A stretch of 64,000 bases of DNA from Cantharellus purpuraceus (lineage: Eukaryota; Basidiomycota; Agaricomycetes; Cantharellales; Hydnaceae). Within the stretch, counting starts at the first letter, position 1, and every line of letters starts with the position of its first letter. The stretch is from the NCBI GenBank assembly GCA_025174535.1, contig JALBUN010000050.1:124001-188000 (forward strand), in the 5' to 3' direction. A model generated the notes under the pieces. That model had not been told where the DNA came from. It saw nothing but the letters and a program-made list of their open reading frames with translations, and made no database searches. The position numbers were made by a program, and so were the translations under genes. This document shows positions 34,570 through 46,583 of this stretch, piece after piece.

Positions 34570-37500
34570 ATGGCTCCTCCACCTCCCCCGCCCCCAATTT
34601 GCTTTCCGTTCACCAGATCGCGGTCCTCGCGTGACGAGACATCGACGCCGTCGACACACACACGCTCGACGCACTCTCGCCCGACGCACACCCCGACGCA
34701 CTCGCGCACGAATACACTGTCCCGCACGCACACGCTGTCCTCCACGTCGACGCTGACGTCCAAGGCAGAGAAGCTGACCTTTTCGAGCGACTCCATCTCC
34801 TGGGACAACATCCCCATCGACGTCACCACGCGCAGTCCCCCGTCCGGCAAAAAGTCTGGCTCCCGCAGCCCCGCCGCCGAGCATGCGCTCACGCCGGTCG
34901 CCTCGCGCACGCCCTCCAGGTCCTCCTCCACCAAGAGCAAGGGCCTCTTCCATGCCCTCTCTCTCAGCCGTAACAATTCCAGCTCGAGCACCCTCGTCGG
35001 CTCCGCGTACGAGCGAAAGGTCAACGATGCCCAAATTCCCCCACAGCCACGAGTCGACACCGCCCCCAGGCTCGACGAGCTCCGCAAACTCATGACCAAG
35101 GAGCGCATCGATTACTAGTGAGTCTCTGTGGCGTCGCAGTCGTGTGGGCGCCCTGTGCTCACCCTTGTCCCGCAGCGTCGTGCCAAGCACCGATGCACAC
35201 GGCTCGGAATATGTGGCCCCATGCGATAAGCGTCGCGAGTGGATATCAGGGTACGCTCTCATTCTGTCGTTCAGCTCGTTTCTGACCATGTTGGTGCAGC
35301 TTCACAGGCTCCGCGGGGACCGCCGTCGTGTCTGCCACCGACGCCTACCTCTTCACAGACTCGCGGTATTATATCCAAGCCGCGCGCGAGCTCGACCCAA
35401 ATTGGACATTGATGAAGGTGGGCTGGGACGGGGTCGCCAACTGGGACGACTGGCTCATCGTGCGTACAATGACTCCCCCCCTCCCGCATTCTAACGTGGC
35501 CACAGAATCGCGCAACGGGAATCAAGATCGGGATTGACTCCCGTTTGATACCGTACACTGTGGCGACAAAGCTGACGACGGCGCTCACGCCACGCGCGTC
35601 TTCTCTGGTCTTTCCCTGGCAAAACCTCGTCGATCTCCTCTGGAAGGACCGTCCCGTGCGACCGCGGGAGCCCGTGTACATCCAGCCCCTCGAGTTTGCC
35701 GGCATTGACGCGGCATCCAAGCTGGCCAAGATACGCGCCTGGATCGTCGAGTCCAAGCCCCAGACGGGCATGTACACCACCAAGCCGCCCACCGCGGCGC
35801 AGACCCCGATTGCGACGTTCATGTCGAGTCTGGCGGGCATCGCGTGGACGCTGAATCTGCGCGGCTCTGATATTCCGTTCAACCCGGTTTTTCAGGCGTA
35901 TTTGTTTGTGGCGCTGGATCGCGCCGTGTTGTTCATCGATAGTGCCAAGCTGTCGGCGGAGATGAAGGAGTATCTGGAGGGCATTGGGGTCGGGACGAAG
36001 GAGTATTCGGAGGTGTGGCCGTTTTTGAGGGGGAGGGAGTGGGGTGAGGGAAAGGTGCGGCACGGGGCTGGCACGTAGCGTGTCTGTACTAACGCAATTG
36101 TGGGGACAGGTGCTGTTCCCGGCAGAGACGCCCTACACGGTGCCGCGGAGTCTCACCTCTCTGCGGTACACCATCTCACCCCCGTATGTGGACCACCTCA
36201 AGGCGGTCAAAAACGACGCGGAGCTGGCGGGGTTCGAGCGGGCGTATCTGCGGGACGGCGCGGCGATGGTGCGGTGGTATGCGTGGCTGGATGAGAAGGT
36301 GGCGCGGGGGTATGAGGTGACGGAGTATCAGGCGGGACAGCGGTTGACGGAGTTTCGCGCGGGGGGGGAGTTGTTCCAGGGGCTGGCGTATGAGAATATA
36401 TCCGCGAGTGGGCCGAATGCGGGTGGGTTTTTGTGCTGCAGCTGGAGGGTTTGGGCTGACTTGTGGTGGGCAGCGCTTCCGCATTATACGCCTTCGAGGC
36501 ATGGGTCTCGGGTGGTAGGCAGGGATTCTGTGTATCTCATGTGCGTGTCGGCACATTGGGGCTTGCGGATCCCTTTACTGATGGATACATCAATTTGTGG
36601 CTATACAGGGACTCGGGCGGACAGTACAGGGACGGGACGTGCGACACGACACGGACGGGTGCGTGTGCGATCAGTTTTGGGATGTCGTCATGCTGATGTG
36701 TGTGCGCTGTGTGCTGTGTGGCCGGCGGTGTTTTGTGGTTTACAGTGCATTTTGGGCGTCCGACGAATGCACAGTGCGAGGCGTATACGCGGGTGTTGCA
36801 GGGTCATGTGAGTGTGGTTGTGCCCAACACTTTTATTTTTTTTTTTGTACCTGGTGTTGTTTTTTGTTCGTGCGAGCTCGGGGGATTGCATGTTGGAGTG
36901 ATCAGCGCTTCGTTTGGAAGTTGTATATACACCGGGTTACCGGGCTGAGGCTAGAGCCTGTGGGAGAGGGCTGGGACCCGGGCTTATCTCATCTCGTTTC
37001 ATCTTTCATCTTTTGGCTTGTCGATTTCATAGGGCGGGTGGCTGTTGTTGTTGTTGTTGTTGTTGTTGTTGATCCGGGTGAATGGTGACTGGTGACTGAC
37101 TGGGCGTCGTTTTTGGCCTTTTGTTCCTTTTTTTTTTTTGTAGATTGCTATCGATTCGGCGATTTTTCCTCAGGGGACGACGGGGCGGCAGTTGGATGTT
37201 TTGGCGCGGAGGGCGTTGTGGAAAGATGGGTGAGGGGTTTTGATGGGTGCCTTTTTGTTGTTGGGATTTGGGATGCTGATCATGTGTCCTTGTTTTTAGG
37301 TTGAATTATATGGTGAGGATTGAGTCGTGTTTGATGGGATGTGGTTGGGGATTGATGGGGACTTTGGGATTTTTTCTAGCATGGGACTGGGCATGGGTTT
37401 GGGGCATTTTTGAATGTGAGTGAGAGTTTTCCCCCTTTGTTTGGGGGCGTGTTTTGTCGCGTGATGTTGCAAGACTCCTGACGCAAGATCGTGTGTTCCG

Positions 37501-38473
37501 TAGGTACACGAAGGTACGTTGGGCGGCACGGGATGCGAGGGGGCTTTTGTATTTTCTTGCCCCCCCTGAACTCACGCGCTGATGGGTGGATTGAAAATGG
37601 GTTTAGGTCCCCAGGGCTTTGATATGGATATTCCATTGCAGCCGGGTCATGTTTTGACGAATGAGCCAGGGTTCTGTGAGTGGCTGCTGTTTTTTTATTT
37701 TTTATTTTTATTGCGCCTTGGATGGTGCGGCGTTTTTTTGCATCATCATTCATGTGTGATCGTCATTGTTCATTAATGCCTTTTTTGATCCGTGTGGTCT
37801 AGATCTGGAGGGAGAGTGGGGGGTTCGGATTGAGTCTGCGTTGGTGGTTACGCGGGTTGAGGTGGGTTTTTTTATTTTTGGGTTTATTTATTTATTTTCG
37901 TTTGTAGGCGGGCTTTTGGGTGTGATGATCTATTTTGTTTTGTTTTGTGTTTTTCTTCGGTGCTCACGTCTTTCCTGTTTTTTTTTTTTTTTTTGCACGA
38001 TAGACCAAGGGACAATTCCAAGGCGATATATGGCTCGGGTTCAGGCGGTTCACACAGGTAGGTTGCGATGACATCATCATTTTTCTTCGATGGCCGAACG
38101 GCGGCTGTGCGATGGCATCGTGTTGTTTGACGATGCGTGGCGTGTGCGTTTTTAGGTGCCCATCCAGGTGAAGATGATCAAGGCGGGTTTCCTGTCGAAG
38201 GAGGAGCGTGCCTGGGTCCGGGTACGTTTTTTGGGGGCTGCAGGGCCGCGGTTCCCCCTGTGATCCACCTTCTCAACATTAAACTAACCAGCTTGATTTT
38301 TTTATTTTTTATTTATTTCGGCATCCGCCCAGGATCATAATACAGAGTGTCGCAACAAGCTGGAGCCGCTTTTACGCGACGATAAGCGGGCGTTGCGCTG
38401 GCTGCGTAAGGAGTGCCAGCCTGGGTTTCGCACAGAGACGTCGGTTTCGGGTGTGAGTGTCGAGTGGGAGTGA
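34570..38473 (+). CDS. AMPP: Xaa-Pro aminopeptidase (aminopeptidase P, M24B)
   Basis: Dinuclear-metal peptidase that removes N-terminal residues followed by proline. An unusual N-terminal extension of about 170 residues is rich in Ser/Thr/His (THTRSTHSRPTHTPTH). The creatinase-like domains follow: 'YYVVPSTDAHGSEY', 'TDSRYYIQAA', 'PFNPVFQAYLFV'. The catalytic domain has 'LIDSGGQYRDGTCDTTRT' (two metal Asp), 'HGTGHGFGAFLNVHEG' (metal His), 'LTNEPGFYLEGEWGVRIES' (two metal Glu) and 'GFLSKEERAWV' near the end, stop TGA 38471-38473. About a dozen introns. Two exons are only 13 nt (37300-37312) and 10 nt (37504-37513). Introns contain long T runs (29 T at 38601-38629 lies just 3' of the stop) and a (GTT)9 at 37044-37070. 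Start is ATG 34570; an upstream frame stays open. Confidence 0.88.
37044..37070. repeat. (GTT)9 microsatellite in an intron
   Basis: Nine perfect GTT units within an aminopeptidase P intron. Confidence 0.9.
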
Positions 38474-38945
38474 TGCTGGCCGCTCGGGTGTCTGCGCGCG
38501 CATGCTCGCTCGCTCGCACGCCCGTGCCATGGAGGTGGTTGAGAGGTTATTTATTTTATCATGGATCAGGCGGTGTTGTTTCTGTACTATTTCTTTCCCC
38601 TTTTTTTTTTTTTTTTTTTTTTTTTGTAACTAGGTGTTTGTCTGTTTGCAGGATTTCTCGTTTATGCGATGGGAGCTATCTCCCTATTTGCCTTTTTTCT
38701 TTTTTTTTCATTTGCTCCCCTTGCTTTTGATTATGCTTACGCCTTGACGATGATGAATGAGAGGTGATGCTTTTCACGCCATGACCGCCGCGCCCACAAT
38801 TGCAGCCGTGATGGCAGTGGCGAGTGGCGAGTGGCGAGCGGCGAGCTCGGCGAGTCATTGACTGAAACATGAATGTGGGATAGATAACAGGCAAGCTCAT
38901 GCGCACGTGGCCATATACACATTTGTAACGATGGCTCAGACGCCA
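38474..38945. other. Convergent 3' region with a 29-base T homopolymer
   Basis: Between the aminopeptidase P and NOG1 stops. T29 at 38601-38629; no gene. Confidence 0.6.
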
Positions 38946-41382
38946 TCACCTCCGATCAGTTTTGCCCCCTTTCCGTTTCCCAGCAAACAAGTGTTTCGGC
39001 TGGAAGAGAAGAGTGAGTTGCGTCAGACGGCTTTTGGCTGGGCGACGGAGCACACAAAAAAAACGGGAGATGACATACCATTTTGGTTTTGATGGCGCGG
39101 TCGCTCTCGCCTGCCTTTGCCAGGCGGTTGCGCGTCCTCTGTGAGAGATTCCGCAGTTGGATGGCTTTTGCAGCTTGCTGTGGGTGGTGATCAGGTCAGA
39201 ATTACCAGCCTCAATATAGAACAACGCAATGGGGATTTTGCGTCGGCCAAAAAAAGAGTGCTTACAGCTGCATCCCGCATGCCCATTAATTGTCGATTCG
39301 ACGCTGGCACGCGCTTCTTCACCGTCACCGCTCCCGACTCGGCTCGCCGCCTCTTCTTCGGTGTTCCCCCAGCCTCCCCACCGTCTACATCCATCCAATC
39401 CCCCTCGTCGCCCTCTCCCTCGCCTCCCGCGTCAATGTCCATGGCACCCTCCACCTCCTCGCGTTTGCGTTTCCGCTCGGCCCCCTGCGCCTTGGCCAGA
39501 ATCTCCGCGCGCTGCTGGATACGGCTCGGGTCGAGCCCAGCAGCGGTCATCTTCGTCGTCATCTCGCTCAGCGTCCGTAGACCAGCCGTCCGCGGCAAGC
39601 GCGGCCGGTTTTTGAACCGTTTGATCTCTTGCGATGCAAGCAGGTGTTTCTTGGCGTCGGCGAGGTCCGCAGCCTCTCGCTCGTCTTCAGAGTCAAACTA
39701 TAAAACGAGGTTGAATGATGCTGATAAGCTAATAGGAAGGAGGGACTAATCACAATGTCTTCCTCGCTGTCGTAGAACCCTTCTGCCTGGAGTTTCTCTT
39801 CCTCCCGCTCGAGTGCCTCGAGCTTTTCTGCAATGTCGGGATCGATAAAGTCGGCAATGTTCTTTCCATCCATAATCTCTGGAATTCTGTCCTCCTTCCA
39901 TTCGTCGTTGGCCAATAGGTAATTTTCTGAATCCCCGTGTCAGTGATTGTACAATAGAACCCATGATAAGCAACTCACTTCTCAAGTTCACGTTGTAAAC
40001 ACCAGCGCCACCCTCCCTCTCTTCAATATCTCTCTCCAGGATCCTTCTCTCCGGATCATTCTTGTCGTACTTCTTCCGTATCTTGACGATATCTGGAATG
40101 AATGGCTCCCGTACAACCTCGTCTCGCGCCTTGGGGACAGACACGTGTATCCGATTGGCAACAGAATTGATCTTGCTTCCTTTGAGTTTTGTCTCTACGC
40201 GATGAGCGAGCAGGGCATCACAAGCAATGTTCTTGACATCCATCACGCCTTCATCAGAGTAACACGATGTCTGGACCATCTTAACGTCCTCGGAGGCTGT
40301 GATTTCCGCAAGAAGTGTTGCATCAGATGGGTTGAGATCTTCAGGGCGTGTGATATCAATTTTGTTGATGACTAGCAACGTTGGCTTCCCAGCAAATAAG
40401 GGCTTGATGGAGTGGAAGAGTTTGCACTGTACGTGGCTCAGGATGTACCAACGAGAGCGAGTTCAATGTAGCTCACTTGCGCTTCTACAGTGTAGCCACA
40501 CTGCTCGCTCAGGTCCATAAAATATAAGATGCAACTTCGAAGATGAGCCAGGGCTGTAATGCTCTGCATCTCAATGGTGTTCATCTCCTCTAGAGGATGG
40601 TCCAGAATTCCAGGGGTGTCAATGACTTGCCACCGAAGATACTTGTAATCCAGATGGCCTACAAAGAGGCTTTTGGTGGTAAATGCATATGGTTGAACGT
40701 CGACGTCTGCTCTTGTCACCTTGTTGATAAAGGAGGACTTTCCCACGTTGGGATAGCCACAAATGAGAAGAGTACGGGTATTGGGGTCGATGGCGGGTAA
40801 TCGGGATATGTGCTGGCGGACCTGCTCTAGGTAGGCGAGAGGATCTTTTTGACGACGCATGATAGTAGCCATGCGGCCAAGCGCGGCACGCTTCAGCTGC
40901 TTACATCGATACAAGCTATCACCAAACTTTAGTAATCGGACATAGTCCTTTGCAACTTGATCAATCAGATGACGAGCGGTTCGCAGTTGACCCAGGGCGA
41001 GTTTGTAGTGGTTTTTGTCATACAAAACATTCAGGAGTGAGGAAAGAAAGGGGTGCAAGTCCTGTATCGCCCTTAGCCTTCTCAAGGAGACTTTGGACAG
41101 CACTCACATCGAGCATGGGGAACTCCTCCAAGATGGCGCTGAGCTTCTCCTCAAATGAATCCTGAGTAAACTTGACTTTGCGCATGTAAAAGTTTCGGAT
41201 GCGACTAATTTTGTAATTCTTGTGAATGACCTTATTCACGTCCCTCAGTGGGTATAGGTAATATTTCGATTGGGAAAAAATCGCACCGTAGGTGTCTTTC
41301 GCTGTGTCTTGGACAACACGATATCTAGGAAATCGCTTGCCGTAGGCACAGGGGCAATCGCCTTGAGCCCTTTAGTTGCCAT
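38946..41382 (-). CDS. NOG1: Nucleolar GTP-binding protein 1 (60S ribosome biogenesis)
   Basis: Essential nucleolar GTPase that acts in late pre-60S maturation. Exon 1 starts at ATG 41382 ([13 protein letters not shown]...[16 protein letters not shown]) and splices to '[20 protein letters not shown]'. The GTPase motifs are G1 '[15 protein letters not shown]', G3 '[19 protein letters not shown]' and G4 'LVINKID'. NOGCT-type segments '[20 protein letters not shown]' and 'GVYNVNLR' follow. The C-terminus has an acidic stretch, KKRRR basic clusters and ends '[17 protein letters not shown]', stop at 38946. Six or so short introns. Every hallmark is present and order is intact. Confidence 0.94.
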
Positions 41383-42436
41383 GCCTATTGAGCTACTGGC
41401 TGTATTGACTGGTGAGAATGGGGCTTGTCAAAGACGTCCCGCTGAAATTTCTGGATAGGCGCCCGCGGTGTTTGAACCAAACCGTAGTGGACTTTGCCGC
41501 CGCCAACTGCTGTTATGGTTGCAGATAGTCGGGTGACTACGCAGCAGCCCATGGACAGGATTGACTAGCTTCAGCGGTGTGTCATTCACCGACACTGACG
41601 ATCACCCTGATGCTCATTGTGGACGCGATGCTGAAAGATGGCCGCTCGGCAACTTTGGTCTTTGTTGAAAAGCCGTATCTACCGAACGAACCATCTAACA
41701 ATGGTCTACAAAAAGCATTCACATTTATATATGGCCGAGTGTCATGGCTTTTACTCGCTCAGTCACTTAACGACAGACACCCGATGTCCCGTTCTGTGGA
41801 TGATGCATCATACGACTGGCTCATGTCAATGAGAGGCGGGGTAAAAAGGCGCGCTTCTTTTCAGGCGACATGTGCTTTCAGCCTGCACCAATTCCCCCTG
41901 AGTGTATTTTGTGGTGTCTTCAGACGTCTTCAAAGGTTCACCGATGCTTCGGAGCACCTATTTGAAGCTGGCGCTCCATGGACTGCATTATAACTCTTAG
42001 AGCGCCTGGTCAAGTGATCTGACTCGGTGCAAGCAACTCCTTGACACCCCCAAATGATCTCACGCAAAATTCAACCCAACTCCTGCTGTGCATACTTACA
42101 TGACATGCGCCTCTTGGTTTGCGCCACGGATCAAACAGACGCTGGTGTTACGCCCATGTATCTCAAAACTCTCAAGATCCTGGCAGGTCACACACACCAT
42201 TGCCATTACGCCACAATCGGGTATATATGTTTTCTTTGTTTCCTAGAGTGGCTATGCCGACGATAGACAACCCCGAACACCAAATCACCCTTGGTTGAGC
42301 GACGAGAGTCCACATCTCAGGCAGCAAGGGTATCAACAGGCTGTTGGTTTGCCGTTGCCAAGTTGCCTACGGCTCGACTGGGATCACTTATATTTGGGCG
42401 GCAGCGTATGTCTAACATCCCCAAGGTTCCTTTCTC
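41383..42436. other. Intergenic between divergent NOG1 and the C2H2 gene
   Basis: Holds both promoters. A 417-base open frame at 41577-41993 has no recognisable domain and no splice support; I do not call it a gene. Confidence 0.5.
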
Positions 42437-43467
42437 ATGTCCAGAAGTTCTCGAGATGTCTACTACTCGTCAAGCAGCAGATCGGCTAGTGGAGGCCAAT
42501 CTGGAAACCTGCCCCCGATTCATGACGTTGTTGGAGGTATGTTCATCTCTGACATCACCCCTTCTAAGCACTGAAAATGCCTCCTATGACAGATGTACTA
42601 CAGCAACCTGTAAGACCATACTCTAACAGTTACGAAGGGCATCGTTCCACGGATCGGTCATACACACCGAGTTCTCAAGCTCACTCGTCTTCTGTAAGAT
42701 CATACTCTAGCAGTTATGAAAGCCATCGGTCCACGGATCGATCATACGCAACAAGTTCTCAAGCTCACGCCTCTTCTGTCAGTCTACTGTTTTCTGAAGA
42801 ATTACCAGACAACTTACCACTCGATGAAGCGTGGCCACCAGTCTTCGGCTGCTCTGGACCTGCCTCCTATCCACTCTACGCGGCCTTCAGATGGCAGCAT
42901 GCCACCTAGATACGCGGCGCATTCCTCGTCAATTCCACGAAATTATTATACTTCGTCTTCTCGGCCCTCTTCTCAACCCCCCTCACAACAGACATATCCG
43001 CCTCGATATGGGACAACATCTGCGCACTCCTACGATGTTTTCGTATCGTCATCGAGTGATGGGCTAGTACATAAACGGTCATCAAACAGAGATGATTTCC
43101 ATCACGTCCCCAAAGAAGATGCAATAGCCAGTTCCACCGGTAGGCACACCTGCGGCGAGTGCGGGCGACGTTTCGAGAAACTGAGCACCCTGAAGGTTTG
43201 TTTTACTATCATTGATCTGATCTGCTTCTATATCAGGCTTATTCTCGTTCAATTGGTCAGAACCATCTTACCACGCATAGTGGAGAGAAACGTACGTTAC
43301 AAGCGATGTCGTGTCCTACCTAGTCTCAACGCATTTCACCCCCTTTCCGCCGATTAGCTTACGAGTGTCCAGACTGTGGAAAGTGTTTCAGTGTCTCCTC
43401 AAACATGCGAAGGCATCAGCTCACTCACAGGACCGCTGGCATGTCAAGCAGTGCAACGCGATCATAA
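42437..43467 (+). CDS. Small C2H2 zinc-finger protein (two fingers)
   Basis: Probable DNA-binding regulator. From ATG 42437 ([20 protein letters not shown]) introns at 42537-42592 and 42778-42829 keep a Ser/Tyr/His-rich frame. This frame contains two 28-residue repeats (V-R-P/S-Y-S-x-S-Y-E...) encoded by an 84-nt tandem duplication. The C-terminus has two canonical fingers. The first, CGECGRRF...LKNHLTTH, is completed by an intron ending at gtcag. The second is CPDCGKCFSVSSNMRRHQLTH, joined by the usual HSGEKPYE linker. It ends MSSSATRS, stop TAA 43465-43467. The N-terminal part is low complexity and probably disordered. The target is unknown; the closest style is the Agaricomycete two-finger C2H2 family. 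Confidence 0.8.
42610..42777 (+). repeat. 84-bp tandem repeat x2 in the C2H2 gene, each starting with a splice-donor-like GTAAGA
   Basis: Units 42610-42693 and 42694-42777 differ at about 15 positions. The base after unit 2 starts GTCAGT, the inferred donor of the intron 42778-42829. Confidence 0.85.
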
Positions 43468-44094
43468 TTCGGTTATTAGTCGAGCGACAATTTAACCAGA
43501 CTTATACATTCATTTTCGCTACTGAATCCTGCATTCTACACACTTTCGGTTACCTTACACAGACCTTAATCCAACTGTATCTGAAGGATGGTTCGCTTTG
43601 TATTTCGTCCGCTCAGTATTATTTATCCTGGTTTCCCGTTTGCTCAACAGTCTACATAATTCGCTTTGATAATAGAACAAGGCCTTCGCCAAGGCTATTC
43701 TGTGCATTTATAGACATCATGCCATTCTGTTGCAGGAACGGCCTCAATCCCCACGAGGAACTACAGTGAAGGGTTCTCTGATTGCAGTCCCCATGTGCGC
43801 AATGATGGTTCCTTCCATACAACTGTAGTACTGCGGCATCCTAATTATGAAAGAGTGGATTACTCAGCGATCAGCTCTACGAACCTTGCCCCAGGCCGTA
43901 GGACCCGCCGATGCCGGTCTTAGATAATTCACCAATGGAGAATCTCGTCTCCATGAAACAAGATTGACTACCTTTCTAAGACACGGGCCCGCCTGGCACG
44001 CGGCACAGACCCTGGTGTACACTTACACTTGTGGCTGAGAACTCGACCCTGAACTCAACTTACCAGTGACGTTATGCTTTGAATTGACAGGCAC
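43468..44094. other. Intergenic, no gene seen
   Basis: 3' flank of the C2H2 gene; nothing recognisable. Confidence 0.45.
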
Positions 44095-44895
44095 TTGCAA
44101 CTGATGCTTTTAAAGTTCAACTTGATAGCGGCCTGTTCCTTGAGAGATCCATCACGTGGGATCGAGAGCATGCATTGTACTTTCCGCATCGGATCCGAGG
44201 CAGCCGCGCGTCAGCTCGAGGAAGCACATTTGTACGGTGTTGGCAAAACCGATATGGAACAAGTGAGCATATCATTGAGTGTATTTGATGATGACAAATG
44301 TCATGCCTGTCATGACTACTTGTATTGCACTTGTGGGGCTGACACATCCGTTCTAATGTTTCAAGATAATCACGCGTTGTCCTTTAGAAGACCTGCGGTT
44401 CGAAAGAAGATCGACAACTCGAGAAGACCGGCGCCAACTAACAGATCTGGTGTCAATCAAGACGTGGAGAAGGTGAAACTTCGCCTATGACAGCTACAGA
44501 ATTTGATAGGTCGAGAGGATACCGTGATGGCATATAGCGTGGCTGATATAGCGGCAATGCAATCCTGGAATCTTGAGCTCAATAAACTACAAGCGCAAAA
44601 TGAGAGGCCATGGACGATCAAGGTATATAAGAAGGGAATCTCCGTCTGTATGTGTTTCTGGTTGCTCTTGGCAATCGTAGATCAGGAGGCTCGCGGAGCG
44701 ATTGGTTGTCCGCCGATGTGACTACCAATTTGGCAACGGTGCGTTTCCCTAGGAGACGACACTTCAACAATGACCGATCTTCCCGTCTCTTACCCTTACC
44801 TCTTGTCTTTGCATCCATTATCCTTCTCCTCGACGGGGTCAAGCTGGTCGTCTGATCATCATTTTTCATTTGTTTTGCCTCCCGGGGAGTCTTGA
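44095..44895 (+). CDS. Putative intron-rich hypothetical gene (exon structure unsettled)
   Basis: I recognise no family. Two exons join well: 44366-44472 and 44538-44622 read 'IITRCPLEDLRFERRSTTRE' and, across a 65-nt intron, 'LTDLVSIKTWRSVADIAAMQ' followed by 'WNLELNKLQAQNERPWTIK'. The next exon begins at 44681 with 'IRRLAERLVVRRCDYQF'. A plausible C-terminus ends 'SSWSSDHHFSFVLPPGES' with TGA at 44893-44895, though the join before it is not clean. Upstream, 'EAAARQLEEAHLYGVGKTDM' ends at a gtgagc donor. The protein-like character of several linked frames is the only support. Confidence 0.35.
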
Positions 44896-44931
44896 AGACC
44901 TCGTGCCGGACACCCAGACTTGCACTGCACT

Positions 44932-45540
44932 ATGTTCAGTCCCAATGCAGCCGCACAACGACAAGATGGACATGTGATCCTGGTTCGTATCATTGCTATG
45001 CATCGCCAGAAATTTTATAGCCAAGCTGGCACGTCAGTATCTTTCAAAGAAATACCCTTCTCCGCCCATTCCGTTTGAGCTCCATGGGCATGTGAGTGAG
45101 GCACATTGATCCGCGCCCGTCTCTGCCCCCGGGACTTGCAGTTTGCAACGAGGGGACAGGGTCGGGCGAGTCCACGTTTAATCAATGATCAGGCTCACCC
45201 CGAGCTAGATCTCACTTGATGATTGGGCCATTCGGATCCCGGCACTCACCAACTTGGCTGCGAAATACCACAAGCCGGTATTTGAGCGTGTATGGTTCTG
45301 TCTCTCGGTGGTGTATGTTTATGTTCCTCCAACCGCCATCAGCGCGGCAATTCAACTCACATTGCCACTGACAGTGTCGCTCTCGTCCTCCCTCTTGCTC
45401 TGTATCGCCCCATTGTCATCGCCCTATACAGGTCAGATGCAGCACCTGATTCTAAGAGTATTCTGGCGCACTTCATTGGTTTCCTCCTTTTTGTTGCTGG
45501 ACTGCTACTCTTTTGGACCCCTGTCTTGATCTGGAAATAG
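44932..45540 (+). CDS. Putative hypothetical gene with a C-terminal membrane helix
   Basis: ATG 44932 begins MFSPNAAAQRQDGHVIL, which could splice to 'LARQYLSKKYPSPPIPFELH'. Further exons include 'IRIPALTNLAAKYHKPVFER' (to a gtatgg donor at about 45292) and a last exon with 'VALVLPLALYRPIVIALY' and the hydrophobic stretch 'ILAHFIGFLLFVAGLLLFW', ending in TAG at 45538-45540. One middle join does not keep frame in any way I tried. No family is recognised. Confidence 0.27.
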
Positions 45541-46583
45541 ATTGTTCGTATCAACACCTCAACCACGAAAGCCTGTGCTTGGTCCCATCTAACGAATCAC
45601 ACTTTAGGGAAACCGGGGAGTGTGCGCTCTCTTGGACTCCTATTATAAATCAGATGCAGCGCACCCTCTTGTCTCTGGGTTTGTGCCCAAATGGAAGATT
45701 AGCACCCCCGGTGTTTTCTCTACCCACACGATCCTCACTCTTACGACCCCCCCGGTTGCGGAAATCACTTCCTTCCATCCTGACGCATATCTACCCACGT
45801 ACATCAGCAAAATAGAGGCGCAGGGTGATCTCATCGCTTTGTACCCCATAGTATTTGCTAAAGAGATCCGTGATAGGTGCATACTTTTATCCTTACACGG
45901 CAAATGCCTCACGTGAGGCTGGACTGCCTCGGATGAGCATCATCGGTGGATATGGCGCTCAGGAGAAGGTTTGAATGGCGACGTAGCGGACAAGGACACT
46001 TTTGTATTCAAATGGACATTTCTTGCTGTTCCGTGATGTGCGATCCTTGTGTTACTCATGATACTTCTTGTCCGTTTTTCACATGGATTGTCACACTAGC
46101 GAATTAAAATTGGACTTATTGTGAATGTATAGCTGTAAGAGAGGATCTTTGTCAAGCCCACGTCCACTTCCATCATCATTCATAGGTTGCTAGTAGCCTC
46201 GCACGGGGGGTCACCCGTGGATGATTTGATTCCGCGGCATCTGAGTGGCGCTTTCCAGGGCATCCCGACCAAACCCGGGCTCACAAGTTCAGAGTAACAC
46301 TTTGTTTGCGAGGACCGTCGCGTCTTTGGTCTCCTTTGCATTCAACCTGGATTATCTCTTGATACCTTGCTATCTGCCCTTCTCTCCATACTCGCTCTGC
46401 GAAGTTTACTTATTCTCTTCCCACTTCCGCTGTCTTTTAAGACAGATTGTCCCTCCATTGCGGATTTCTGGCCTGAGCCGGGAGCATAAAGCTGTTCCTT
46501 GCTCTTGATCAAGATTGAGAAGCACAAAGCAGCAGGTTTCGTCACCTGGCTCCCCTTTTTGTGGCCTAGCAACTCGTGGGAAA
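45541..46583. other. Mostly intergenic; one unexplained frame
   Basis: An open frame at 45620-45916 reads 'SYYKSDAAHPLVSGF', which resembles 'ALYRSDAAPDSKS' of the preceding putative gene, so it may be a further exon or a decayed repeat of it. The rest has no coding signal. Confidence 0.3.

Noticed and set aside
42778..42800. 22-nt ultra-short intron in the C2H2 gene
   Set aside because: A 52-nt intron ending gatgaag also keeps the frame and fits the usual length.
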